The notes beneath the pieces were generated by a model. It saw only the letters and a program-made list of their open reading frames with translations. It was not told the origin of the DNA and did no database searches. From the NCBI GenBank assembly GCA_964600165.1, contig CAZRIP010000070.1:1-21591 (forward strand): a stretch of 21,591 nt of DNA, given 5' to 3'. The first letter of the stretch is position 1; every line of letters begins with the position of its first letter. Shown here piece after piece: positions 14,710 through 21,556 of the stretch. The DNA comes from CAZRIP01 sp964600165 (GTDB taxonomy: Bacteria > Elusimicrobiota > Elusimicrobia > UBA1565 > UBA9628). Made by a program: the position numbers and the translations under genes.

Positions 14710-14721
14710 GGTCGCCGAGGG

Positions 14722-14741
14722 ATCATATCATTTGTTAGAAT
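14722..14741. promoter_or_regulatory. Divergent -10 boxes, helicase / PLD synthase
   Basis: Minus TATGAT (14727-14722) lies 12 nt before the helicase ATG. Plus TAGAAT (14736-14741), with an extended -10 TGT in front, lies 8 nt before the PLD ATG. The gap between the two starts is 40 bp and there is no Shine-Dalgarno on the plus side. Confidence 0.5.
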
Positions 14742-14749
14742 CACTCCCG

Positions 14750-15922
14750 ATGGAGCTCCAGCCCCTGCGCGGCCTGCTCAAGCGGGTCCCGGCCGGCTCG
14801 GGGGACTTCTCCCGCCACCTCGATCAGTATCTCCCCGGCAATCGCCTGACGCTGTATACGCGCGGCAAGGAATTGTACGCCTCGATGTGGGAGGCGATCG
14901 ACGCCGCCCAGGAGACGATCCACCTCGAGACCTACATCCTGCGCCACGACGGCACGGGGGAACGCTTCGCCGAGCGGCTGATGGCCAAGGCGCGGGTCGG
15001 CGTGCGCGTGCGCTTGATCTACGACTCGGTCGGCGCGCTCGAGATCGACCCCGGCTTCATCCACCGCATGCGCAACGCCGGCGTCCAGTTTCTCGAGTAT
15101 CACCCGATCGCGCCGTGGCGGCCGCGCTGGACGTGGTTTCGGCGCGACCACCGCAAGATACTCGTCATAGACGGCAAGATCGCGTTCACCGGCGGCGCGA
15201 ACATCTCGGACGATCACGCGCCGAAAGACGAGGGCGGCCGCGATTGGTACGACGTGCACGTGCGCGTCGAGGGCCCCGCCGCACATGAGCTCGACCGCGC
15301 GTTTCGCGGCGTCTGGTTCAAGGAGACGGGGCGCTGGTTTCCGATCGACCCCAAGAAGCTGGCCGACGCGGGCAGCTCGAAGGTGTGGGTCGCGACCAAC
15401 CACGAGTTCATCCACCGCTACAAGATCCGCTCGGCGTACCTGACCGCGATCAAGGCCGCCGCCAGGAAAGTCACGCTCGCCAACGCCTACTTCGTGCCCG
15501 ACCTGCGCACGACGCGCGCGCTCGCGCTGGCCGCGCGGCGCGGCGTCGACGTGCGCCTGCTCGTGCAGGGGCATTCGGACATCCCCTCGGTCTGGTACGC
15601 CGGACGGTTCCAGTACGACTATCTGCTCTCGCGCGGCGTGCGCATCTTCGAGTGGGATGGCGAGATCCTCCACGCGAAGGCCGCCGTCGTCGACGACCAA
15701 TGGGCGACGGTCGGATCCTACAACCTCGATCACCGCAGCCTGCTGTCGAACCTCGAGGTGAACCTCCACGTCCTGGACGGCGAGTTCGCGGCGCAGCTCG
15801 GCCGCCGGCTCGAGGACGACGCCGCGCACTCGCGCGAGATCAAGCTCGACGACTGGCGCAAGCGCCCGCTCGCCGATCAAGTGCGCGAAGCCTTCTGGTA
15901 CCAGTTCCGCTACCTGTTTTAG
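14750..15922 (+). CDS. Phospholipase-D-superfamily (cardiolipin-synthase-like) protein
   Basis: A 390-aa protein with two HKD motifs: DHRKILVIDGKIAFTGGANI (133-152; His134, Lys136, Asp141) and LHAKAAVVDDQWATVGSYNLD (307-327; His308, Lys310, Asp315). The order, spacing and the GGANI and GSYNLD extensions match bacterial cardiolipin synthases, which join phospholipids by transesterification. Unlike ClsA it has no N-terminal membrane helices, so it is closer to the ClsB layout. ATG at 14750 was preferred over the upstream in-frame start at 14708 because TAGAAT sits 8 nt before it. Its stop overlaps the next gene's possible GTG start (TAGTG). Confidence 0.88.
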   Translation: MELQPLRGLLKRVPAGSGDFSRHLDQYLPGNRLTLYTRGKELYASMWEAIDAAQETIHLETYILRHDGTGERFAERLMAKARVGVRVRLIYDSVGALEIDPGFIHRMRNAGVQFLEYHPIAPWRPRWTWFRRDHRKILVIDGKIAFTGGANISDDHAPKDEGGRDWYDVHVRVEGPAAHELDRAFRGVWFKETGRWFPIDPKKLADAGSSKVWVATNHEFIHRYKIRSAYLTAIKAAARKVTLANAYFVPDLRTTRALALAARRGVDVRLLVQGHSDIPSVWYAGRFQYDYLLSRGVRIFEWDGEILHAKAAVVDDQWATVGSYNLDHRSLLSNLEVNLHVLDGEFAAQLGRRLEDDAAHSREIKLDDWRKRPLADQVREAFWYQFRYLF

Positions 15923-17367
15923 TGACAGCGGTGCCAGGCACTGATTTGACTCGTTTCGTGAAAAGTTCGTGGGCGATCGTCGGCACGCTGCTCGCGACGT
16001 CGCTCGTCTCGCTCGCGGCTTGGGGACGAGGGCTCGGCGACTGGTCGCTGCTGGCGCGCGTCCAGATCGCCGGCACGTTCGCCGCGCTCGCCGCGCTGTT
16101 CACCCTGCGGTTCGGCGCGCGCTGGTTCCGGCCCGCCCTCTGCCTCTACGCGACGGCGATGACGTGCGAGTGCCTAAGCGTGTCGACGGGATTCCCCTTC
16201 GGCCGAGACGTCTTCAGCGCGTTCCTGGGTCCCAAGGCGTTCGGCTTGGCGCCGTACTTGATCGGTCTCGCTTGGCTCAACGCCGCGCTGCCGGCGGCGG
16301 CGATCGCGGCCGCGGCCTTCCCGGCGAGTGGAGACCGGGCGCGCCGCGTCGCGCTCGGAGCCATCGTCATGCTCTCGTGGGATTGGACGATCGAACCGCT
16401 CATGGGCCGAACGCTCGGAGCCTGGCGATGGCTCGAAGGCGGAGCTTATTTCGGGACGCCGCTCGTCAACTTCGCCGGCTGGCTGGCCGTCGCCTCAGCC
16501 CTGCTCGCCCTGCTCGAGCTGTCCCTATTTCGGCTCGACTTCGACGCTTCTCGCGACCGGCCTCTGTTCGCGCTGTTCGCGGTCAACTGCCTCGGCGCGA
16601 TCGGCGGCGCGGCGATCTCCGGCCTTTGGTCCGCCCTCGCCATGACGGCGGCCAACGCGGCGGCCGCCTTCGCTCTCGCGCGGACGCGGCGCGCCGCGGC
16701 GGTCCTGGCGACCGCTTCGCTCCTTCTCCTCCGGTCGCCGGTCGCCGCGAAGACCTCGCCCGCCGACGCCGCTTATCGCGCGGAGCACTTCGACGAGGCC
16801 TTCAAGCTTTACCTTCCGCGCGCCGAGAACGGCGATCCCGAGGCGCAGTACCGCGTCGGCTTCCTTTACATGAAAGGCTGGGGCGTCAGCGGCGATCTCA
16901 AGCAGGCCGAGTCGTGGTTTCGCAAGGCCGCCGACGCCGGCGACTCGTACGGCGAGTACCAGGTCGGCATGTTCCTGCAGCTCGGCGTGCTCGCTCCGGC
17001 CGACAAAGGAGCGGGGGCCGCTTGGATCGGCAAGGCCGCGGCGCACGGCAATCCTTTCGCGCAGAACCAATACGGGACTTTCTTCGCCACCGGCACGGGC
17101 GTGGAGAAGAGCCTGGCCGCGGCCGTCGCGTGGTACCGCAAAGCCGCCAAGAAAGGCCTCGACGCCGCCGAGTACAACCTCGCGAGGTCGCTCGAGGAAG
17201 GCTGGCTCGCAAAGCCCGACGCGAAGGCCGCGGCCAAGCTCTACGAGGCCGCGGCGCGTCAGGGTTTCCCCCCGGCGCAGAAGGCGCTGTGCGCGCTCGC
17301 CAAGAAGTGCGCGCCGTTTACGCCCAAGCCGCGCCTGCGGCTGGCCGACTTCGCGCGCTACCCTTAG
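15922..17367 (+). CDS. CruF-like carotenoid-biosynthesis (DUF422) domain fused to Sel1 repeats
   Basis: The frame runs unbroken for 481 codons. Residues 15-250 form a polytopic membrane domain with DUF422/CruF hallmarks: STGFPFGRDVFSAFLGPKAF (88-107), WDWTIEPLMG (153-162), WRWLEGGAYFGTPLVNFAGW (168-187). CruF hydrates bacterioruberin-type or gamma-carotene end groups. Residues 258-276 form another hydrophobic stretch preceded by RTRR and ending VAAKTS, like a signal peptide. After that come Sel1-like repeats (AQYRVGFLYMKGWGV, SYGEYQVGMFLQLGV, AQNQYGTFFATGTGV, AAEYNLARSLEEGWL) to about 455. GTG at 15922 overlaps the upstream stop; GTG at 15958 is equally possible and would exclude a repeat-like sequence. 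A past fusion of two genes is the simplest reading. No other carotenoid gene is nearby, so the pathway is unproven. Confidence 0.75.
   Translation: MTAVPGTDLTRFVKSSWAIVGTLLATSLVSLAAWGRGLGDWSLLARVQIAGTFAALAALFTLRFGARWFRPALCLYATAMTCECLSVSTGFPFGRDVFSAFLGPKAFGLAPYLIGLAWLNAALPAAAIAAAAFPASGDRARRVALGAIVMLSWDWTIEPLMGRTLGAWRWLEGGAYFGTPLVNFAGWLAVASALLALLELSLFRLDFDASRDRPLFALFAVNCLGAIGGAAISGLWSALAMTAANAAAAFALARTRRAAAVLATASLLLLRSPVAAKTSPADAAYRAEHFDEAFKLYLPRAENGDPEAQYRVGFLYMKGWGVSGDLKQAESWFRKAADAGDSYGEYQVGMFLQLGVLAPADKGAGAAWIGKAAAHGNPFAQNQYGTFFATGTGVEKSLAAAVAWYRKAAKKGLDAAEYNLARSLEEGWLAKPDAKAAAKLYEAAARQGFPPAQKALCALAKKCAPFTPKPRLRLADFARYP
15930..15942. repeat. Short palindrome GTGCC-A-GGCAC at a gene start
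   Basis: The 11-nt inverted repeat at 15931-15941 lies between two candidate GTG starts of the CruF-Sel1 gene. GTGCCAGGCAC-type palindromes often occur as dispersed intergenic repeats in uncultivated bacteria. If this is one, the true start is more likely GTG at 15958. I found only this copy here. Confidence 0.35.
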
Positions 17368-18147
17368 TCAGTAGGGAGAAGGGACGAGCAGGTCGGCGAT
17401 CGGCTCGCGCGTCTCGGCCATTTCCTCGAGCGTGAACCAGCCGCCGTTCTTCTCGCGCGAGAACCAGTTGCCGAGCAGCATCCGCCGGCCGGTGGCCTTG
17501 CCGTCGTCGAGCAAGCGGAAGTGGTCTTTCCACGGCTGATGGTCGTAGACCATCGTCGCGCCGACCTTCCCCCGCAGGGCGATCTCCGGCAGGCTCACGT
17601 TGCCCCACAGCGGAAGCGGGAAGATGAGCTTGTCCGGGACGATCAGCACGAGCGGGTCGCCCTTGTGCGGCGTGAAGTAGCGCTTGCCCCAGCCCAGGCC
17701 GATCCAGCTGAACGGAGTCTCGAGCAGATGCCCGGCGATGTCGAGCCAGCTGCCGGAAAGCACCACCTTGCCGCGCCAGTTGCCGAGAAGCTCGTTGGTC
17801 CGCGGCGCGGGCAACGCGTCGAATAGGGCCCACACGGCGACGTCGTCGACGCGCTCGTTGGCGCGGGCGCGGATCTTCGTTCTCAACGCCTCGAGGTCCG
17901 CCGCCGGCAGCCGGCCCGGCGCGAGCGCCGGGTCCGTCGTCCAGTCGCGCGCCGTGTAGCCGATCGGCACGCGGCTGGCGAGCGCGGCGATGAGCCAGTT
18001 GTAGGGCCACAGCAGCCACACGCACAGGTCGTACACCCACTCGGGCAAGAGCAGCTGCGCGCCGCCCGCGCCGGTGCGGAACTTCGGCAGCAGCCCGAGG
18101 CGCTGCGTCGTGTTCGGCAGGATCTCGGGATAAGGGATGTCGGCCAT
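17368..18147 (-). CDS. GXWXG / DUF4334 domain protein
   Basis: The 259-aa protein has two adjacent domains of unknown function. A GXWXG-type domain runs from LFDALPAPRTNELLGNWRG (108-126) to about 170. A DUF4334-type domain covers 175-225, with YDHQPWKDHFRLLDDGKATG (201-220). The pair usually occurs together in small stand-alone bacterial proteins of unknown activity. The first 85 residues are an unusual extension with an aromatic hydrophobic stretch (VYDLCVWLLWPYNWLIAAL, 38-56) that could associate with the membrane. ATG follows TACGAT by 6 nt, and that -10 box starts right after the stop codon of the Ada-like gene, so it can be transcribed alone as well as by read-through. Confidence 0.75.
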   Translation of the reverse strand: MADIPYPEILPNTTQRLGLLPKFRTGAGGAQLLLPEWVYDLCVWLLWPYNWLIAALASRVPIGYTARDWTTDPALAPGRLPAADLEALRTKIRARANERVDDVAVWALFDALPAPRTNELLGNWRGKVVLSGSWLDIAGHLLETPFSWIGLGWGKRYFTPHKGDPLVLIVPDKLIFPLPLWGNVSLPEIALRGKVGATMVYDHQPWKDHFRLLDDGKATGRRMLLGNWFSREKNGGWFTLEEMAETREPIADLLVPSPY

Positions 18148-18153
18148 GCGACG

Positions 18154-18159
18154 ATCGTA
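18154..18159 (-). promoter_or_regulatory. -10 box of the GXWXG gene
   Basis: TACGAT begins one base after the Ada-like stop codon and ends 6 nt before the ATG, so a leaderless transcript is predicted from inside the gene pair. Confidence 0.5.
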
Positions 18160-18957
18160 CTAAAGCGCGGACTCCCACGCCAGCAGCGCGCGCTTGCGCG
18201 GCGCGCCCCAACGATAATCGCCGACGGCGCCGCTCGCGCGGATGACGCGGTGGCACGGGATCAGGTAGCCGATCGCGTTGCCGCCGACGGCGGCGCCGAC
18301 GGCGCGATCGGCCTTCGGCTTGCCGATCGCCCGGGCGATATCGTGGTACGACGCGAGACGGCCTCGCGGAATGCGCAGCAGCGCTTTCCAGACCTGGACT
18401 TGAAACGGCGTGCCGTCGAGCACCAGGCGGATCTTGCCTGACTTGCGCCGCGAGAACATCGCGTCGACGAGCTTCCTCGTCGCGTCTTGGTCGCGCTCGA
18501 GCCGCGCGCGCGGCCAGCGCTTCCGCAAGTCGGCGAGCTTCGCGCCGAACGCGAGGTAGCAGACGCCGCGCTTGGTCGCGCCGATCAGGCATTCGCCGAA
18601 CGGCGTGTCGTGGAAGCCGTAAGAGATCGCGACGCCGGCCCCGCGCGCCTTGAACTCTCCGGGCGTCACGCCCTCGACGGTGACGAGCAGGTCGTGCAGC
18701 CGGCCGGGACCCGAAAGCCCCGACTCGAACGAAGCTTCGAGCACGCCGCGCGACTTCTCCAGCAGGGCCTTCGCATGCTCGTTGGTGATCGCCTTCACGA
18801 AGTCTTTCGGCGTGACGCCGGCCCATTTCGAGAACAGGCGCTGGAAGTGGAACGGGCTCAGGCCCGCGACCTTCGCGAGCGTGTCGAGGCTCGGCTGCTC
18901 TTCGCGATGAGCCTCGATGTAGCGGATGACTTTCTCGATGCGTTCGTAGGTGGTCAT
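18160..18957 (-). CDS. AraC-MGMT (Ada-like) DNA methyltransferase/regulator without the Ada metal-binding domain
   Basis: A 265-aa protein with an N-terminal AraC-type helix-turn-helix (MTTYERIEKVIRYIEAH, then LDTLAKVAGLSPFHFQRLFSKWAGVTP 24-50). A C-terminal O6-methylguanine-DNA methyltransferase domain follows, with TPFQVQVWKALLRIP (183-197), the Arg finger region ADRAVGAAVGGN (216-227) and the active PCHRVI (Cys235). It can accept alkyl groups from O6-alkylguanine. The N-terminal Cys/zinc domain, which in E. coli Ada senses methyl phosphotriesters, is absent, so its mode of activation, if any, must differ. ATG at 18957 follows TACAAT by 6 nt; a longer frame to 19011 was rejected. It complements the Cys-less ATL at 5222-5533. 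Confidence 0.9.
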   Translation of the reverse strand: MTTYERIEKVIRYIEAHREEQPSLDTLAKVAGLSPFHFQRLFSKWAGVTPKDFVKAITNEHAKALLEKSRGVLEASFESGLSGPGRLHDLLVTVEGVTPGEFKARGAGVAISYGFHDTPFGECLIGATKRGVCYLAFGAKLADLRKRWPRARLERDQDATRKLVDAMFSRRKSGKIRLVLDGTPFQVQVWKALLRIPRGRLASYHDIARAIGKPKADRAVGAAVGGNAIGYLIPCHRVIRASGAVGDYRWGAPRKRALLAWESAL

Positions 18958-18963
18958 GCGTTC

Positions 18964-18969
18964 ATTGTA
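18964..18969 (-). promoter_or_regulatory. -10 box of the Ada-like gene
   Basis: TACAAT ends 6 nt before the ATG, predicting a leaderless message. No good -35 box is seen, which would suit a gene needing an activator. Confidence 0.5.
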
Positions 18970-19011
18970 GCGGGCGACTCGCTTCCCGCACACCCGATTC
19001 TTGCTCCCCAT

Positions 19012-19045
19012 ATGGAACTAAATCGGGGGGTCAATCGTATCCGTA
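19012..19045 (+). promoter_or_regulatory. 34-bp shared element, copy 2 (ECF-like promoter of the tRNA-like gene)
   Basis: GGAACT (19014-19019), 16 nt, then CGTATCC (19036-19042). It differs from the spoVG copy at one base and has the same orientation relative to the gene it precedes. Transcription would start near 19047, about 8 nt before the tRNA-like gene. I find no sigma-70 promoter for that gene. Confidence 0.5.
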
Positions 19046-19054
19046 TGTAGGTAC

Positions 19055-19128
19055 TGCGGGATCGTCTAATTGGTTAGGACAGCCAGCCGTCAACTGGCAG
19101 ATGACGGGTTCGAGTCCCGCTCCCGCAG
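19055..19128 (+). tRNA. tRNA-like gene, anticodon GTC (Asp), with C33
   Basis: 74 nt fold into a full cloverleaf: acceptor TGCGGGA/TCCCGCA (7 bp), D arm GTCT/GGAC (one G-T pair), anticodon stem GCCAG/CTGGC (5 bp), loop CCGTCAA, T arm with TTCGAGT loop, discriminator G73, no encoded CCA. T8, A14, G18, G19, A21, T54, T55, C56 and A58 are normal. Oddities: position 33 is C instead of the near-invariant T, the first T-stem pair is A-C, and pair 1-72 is T-A, unusual for Asp. Anticodon GTC and G73 fit Asp. It could be functional, diverged for another role, or decaying. Bases 19082-19094 are perfectly complementary to the small RNA downstream. Confidence 0.8.
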
Positions 19129-19135
19129 TCACCGC

Positions 19136-19164
19136 TTGACGGATTCGGAAGCTCACGTTATACT
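19136..19164 (+). promoter_or_regulatory. Near-consensus sigma-70 promoter of the short RNA
   Basis: TTGACG (19136-19141), exactly 17 nt, TATACT (19159-19164): five of six consensus bases in each box. The start is expected at 19170-19171. It is one of the best sigma-70 matches in the window, yet no gene starts within 90 nt. Confidence 0.75.
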
Positions 19165-19169
19165 GAAGC

Positions 19170-19213
19170 GTTGACGGCTGGCGAGGCCCCGGGAAACCGG
19201 GGCCTTTTCTTTT
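19170..19213 (+). ncRNA. Candidate 44-nt RNA antisense to the tRNA anticodon arm
   Basis: The RNA is bounded by a TTGACG-N17-TATACT promoter and a terminator with GAAA loop and T tract. From the predicted start its first 13 nt (GTTGACGGCTGGC, 19170-19182) are the exact reverse complement of tRNA-like bases 27-39: the 5' anticodon stem, the full loop and one more base. The remaining 30 nt are the terminator. No open frame of note exists. It could act in trans on the tRNA. Alternatively, as part of a longer tRNA precursor, it could pair in cis, or the hairpin could simply end tRNA transcription while the complementarity is a relic. Confidence 0.45.
19184..19213 (+). terminator. Rho-independent terminator after the tRNA-like gene and short RNA
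   Basis: A 9-bp stem AGGCCCCGG/CCGGGGCCT with a GAAA tetraloop, followed by TTTTCTTTT. It is the strongest intrinsic terminator in the window. Confidence 0.92.
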
Positions 19214-19247
19214 GCGGCGCCTCAAGCTGGGCCGGCTTCGCGTTTGA

Positions 19248-19253
19248 TACGAT
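19248..19253 (+). promoter_or_regulatory. -10 box of the exported TPR gene
   Basis: TACGAT lies 6 nt before GTG at 19260. The earlier in-frame GTG at 19254 abuts the box directly, which argues for 19260 as the start. Confidence 0.5.
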
Positions 19254-19259
19254 GTGACG

Positions 19260-20426
19260 GTGCGACGGTTTCGAGGCGCCGCTTTCGCGTTCCTGACGCT
19301 CGCGTGCGCCGCGACCCCGGCCGCCGCGATGAGCGCGCATGACGAGGCGCTCGTCGAGCGCGGCATGGACGCGCTCTACCGCTCGGACTACGACGGCGCC
19401 GAGAAGCTCTTCAAGGACGAGATGGCCGCGCGGCCCGGCGAGCCCGTCCCCTCCCTCGGCTACGCGACGGCCGCGTGGTGGCGCATGGAGAACGATTTCG
19501 CGCTCCCCGGCAGCGACGACGAGAAACGGTTCTCCTCCGCGATCGGCAAGGCGATCGAGGACGCGGAGGCGTCCGGCAAGAGCGGCAAAAAAGGCGAGGC
19601 CGACTTCTACCTCGGCGCCGCGTACGGCCTGCGCGGGCGCTGGGAGGCTTCCCAGCGCCATTGGATGCGCGCCTACTTCGACGGGCGAAAGGCGTACAAG
19701 CTCGAGAAGAAAGCGCTCAAGCTCGAGCCCACGCTCTACGACGCCGACCTCGGCGTGGGCGCCTTCGACTATTACCTCGCGACGCTCTCGCGCGTCATCC
19801 GCGCGCTGGCGTTTACGAGCGGCGGCAACCGCGAGAAGGGCTTGGCCGAGCTCCAGCTCGCCGCCGACTACGGGCGCTTCGGCAAGGTGGCCGCGAAGCT
19901 GCTGATCGTCGGGATCGATTGGACGTTCGAGCGCAAGCCGCGCGAGGCCTTCGAGTCGATCGAGAAGCTGCGCGCCGAGTTCCCGGACAGTCCGTTCATC
20001 GAGACGATGCGCCTGATCGGGCTCTATCAGCTGCGCGACGGCCCGAGGCTCGAGCGCGAGGCGCGCCTCTTCCTCAAGAACGCCGAGGACGGCGCCCGTT
20101 TCTACTTGCCGCTCGACAAGGCGATGGGCCGCTACTTCGTCGGCTTGGGCGAGCAGCTTGACGGCCGCTACGCCGAGGCCCTCGCGGAATATCGCGCCGC
20201 GCTCGCCATGCTCCCCCCCGTGCACCGCGCGCGCGGGCTGCTGGAGCTCTTCATCGGCGAGGCCCTCGATCTGCAGGGCAAGCGCGCGCAGGCCGTCGCG
20301 TCCTATCGCGCCGCGCTCCAAGAGCCGCCGATGTGGGGCGTGCCCAAATACGCCGAGCGGCTGATCGACAAGCCGTTTCGCTCCGGCGACGATCCGCTTC
20401 CCAGCCGCGGCTCCACTCTTCAGTGA
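19260..20426 (+). CDS. Exported TPR-type protein, function unknown
   Basis: A 388-aa protein with a signal peptide (MRRFRG, hydrophobic AAFAFLTLACAA, cleavage near the PAAA at 20-23). The mature part is alpha-helical with TPR-like hairpins, for example ALVERGMDALYRSDYDGAEKL (from about 30) and AEYRAALAMLPP and RAQAVASYRAALQEPP near the C terminus. The middle shows a conserved-looking LYDADLGVGAFDYYLATLSRV, which recalls periplasmic TPR proteins of unknown function. It probably scaffolds or binds partners in the periplasm. I prefer GTG at 19260, 6 nt after a -10 box. The stop overlaps the start of the hydrolase gene (GTGA), so the pair forms an operon. Confidence 0.75.
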   Translation: MRRFRGAAFAFLTLACAATPAAAMSAHDEALVERGMDALYRSDYDGAEKLFKDEMAARPGEPVPSLGYATAAWWRMENDFALPGSDDEKRFSSAIGKAIEDAEASGKSGKKGEADFYLGAAYGLRGRWEASQRHWMRAYFDGRKAYKLEKKALKLEPTLYDADLGVGAFDYYLATLSRVIRALAFTSGGNREKGLAELQLAADYGRFGKVAAKLLIVGIDWTFERKPREAFESIEKLRAEFPDSPFIETMRLIGLYQLRDGPRLEREARLFLKNAEDGARFYLPLDKAMGRYFVGLGEQLDGRYAEALAEYRAALAMLPPVHRARGLLELFIGEALDLQGKRAQAVASYRAALQEPPMWGVPKYAERLIDKPFRSGDDPLPSRGSTLQ

Positions 20427-21076
20427 GGGTCCTGCTCTTCAGCGGCATGGCCGGAGACTCCCGGCTTTACCGGCCCGTGCGCGTGCCCGGCTACAAGATC
20501 GAGACGCCGGATCATATCGAGCCGCGCGCCGGAGAATCGCTTTCCGCCTACGCGGAGCGCGTCGCGGAGCATCACGGCGTCGGCGCGGACGACGTGATCG
20601 GCGGGGCGTCGTTCGGCGGCATGCTCGTCGCGAAGATCGCCGCGGCGCGCCGCGTCAAAGGGCTCATCCTGCTCTCGACGACGCTCAGTCCGCGGTCGCT
20701 CCCGCGCTCATACCGCGTGCTCGAGGCTCTCGGCCCGGCGATCCCCGACGCCGTCCTGCTCCTGCGGTCCTGGCTGCCGCTGCTGGAGCTGCGCTTCGCC
20801 CCTCTCACGCCCGAGGCCGCCGCCGCGCTGCGCGCGATGGCCTACGCCTTCCCGCCGAGCTTCATCCGGCGCTTCGGCCGCATGGTGATGACCTGGCCAG
20901 GCGTCGCCAAGCCGGCCTGCCCGACGCTCGTCGTCCACGGCGCCAAGGACCGCATGATCCCGATCTCCTGCGCCGAGCCGGACGTCGTCCTCGACGACGC
21001 CGGCCACGTCTTCACTCTGACGCACCCTGAAAAAACGGCCGAAGCGCTCGCTCATTTCCTGAGACGGATTTGCTAG
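20423..21076 (+). CDS. Small alpha/beta hydrolase
   Basis: A 217-aa hydrolase that begins with the first core strand (MRVLLFSGMAGDSRLYRP). The nucleophile elbow is GASFGG (61-66, Ser63), the acid Asp176 in VVHGAKDRMIP and the base His195 in DDAGHVF, so the triad is complete. A short lid lies at about 88-160 (basic and aromatic). The substrate is unknown; it is not related in detail to the Asp-nucleophile hydrolase at 685-1536. Start GTG overlaps the preceding stop by 4 nt. The stop codon is itself part of the -10-like box of the next gene. Confidence 0.82.
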   Translation: MRVLLFSGMAGDSRLYRPVRVPGYKIETPDHIEPRAGESLSAYAERVAEHHGVGADDVIGGASFGGMLVAKIAAARRVKGLILLSTTLSPRSLPRSYRVLEALGPAIPDAVLLLRSWLPLLELRFAPLTPEAAAALRAMAYAFPPSFIRRFGRMVMTWPGVAKPACPTLVVHGAKDRMIPISCAEPDVVLDDAGHVFTLTHPEKTAEALAHFLRRIC

Positions 21077-21079
21077 TCT
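21074..21079 (+). promoter_or_regulatory. -10-like box of the SixA-type gene
   Basis: TAGTCT begins at the hydrolase stop codon and ends 6 nt before the GTG. It is a weak match on its own and gains weight only from the same spacing elsewhere. Confidence 0.35.
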
Positions 21080-21085
21080 CTGCGC

Positions 21086-21556
21086 GTGAAACTCTACCTC
21101 TTGCGGCACGGGCATTCGCCGACGATCTCCGAGGCCGGCGTCCCGAGCGACGCCGCCCGGCCGCTGTCCGAACGGGGCCGCGAGGGCGTGCGCAAGACGG
21201 TGGGCGAGCTCTTGCGCCGCGGCGCCAAGCCGTCCTTGATCCTGCATAGCCCGCTCACGCGCGCCGTCCAGACCTCAGAGGAAGCCGAGCTCCTCATCAA
21301 GCCCGCGCGCGGACGCCGAGGGTTCGAGCCGCTTTCCAACGTGTTGTCTCCGCAGGAGCTTTCTGACCAGCTCGCGCCCGAGCTCTCCGCCGCCGGCGAG
21401 GTCCTGGCCGTCGGCCACCAGCCTCAGTTGGGCGAGCTCGCCGCGCTTTTGACCGGCCGTATCTTCGACCTGCCGCCCGGCGGATTGATCGCCTTGGAGT
21501 CCGCCGGAGCCGGCTGGGCCGCGGCCTGGACGCTCGATCCCCAGGGAATCCCCTAA
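21086..21556 (+). CDS. sixA: SixA-like histidine phosphatase
   Basis: A 156-aa member of the histidine phosphatase superfamily, of SixA length. LRHGHS (6-11) carries the phospho-accepting His8 with Arg7; SPLTRAVQT (55-63) supplies Arg59; VGHQPQL (109-115) supplies the second catalytic His111. LSERGREGVRKT (27-38) is also typical. SixA proteins dephosphorylate phosphohistidine on signalling or phosphotransferase-system proteins in the cytoplasm; the target here is unknown. GTG is the only start that keeps the family N terminus. The remaining 35 bp to the window edge hold nothing I recognise. Confidence 0.88.
   Translation: MKLYLLRHGHSPTISEAGVPSDAARPLSERGREGVRKTVGELLRRGAKPSLILHSPLTRAVQTSEEAELLIKPARGRRGFEPLSNVLSPQELSDQLAPELSAAGEVLAVGHQPQLGELAALLTGRIFDLPPGGLIALESAGAGWAAAWTLDPQGIP

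Noticed and set aside
18160..19011. A longer Ada-like protein starting at 19011
   Set aside because: The added 18 residues would cross the TACAAT box; the AraC domain begins at the ATG at 18957.
8425..19045. The two inverted 34-bp copies as ends of a composite transposon
   Set aside because: No transposase lies between them, the 10.6 kb holds ordinary housekeeping-type genes, and each copy sits at a fixed position relative to a downstream gene, which fits regulation better.
19012..19050. A short peptide frame beginning MELNRG shared by both 34-bp copies
   Set aside because: The shared residues follow from identical DNA; the frames are not conserved beyond the repeat and lack a ribosome binding site.
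19136..19259. The strong promoter at 19136-19164 as the promoter of the exported TPR gene
   Set aside because: A strong terminator at 19184-19213 lies between them and the TPR gene has its own -10 box 6 nt before its start.
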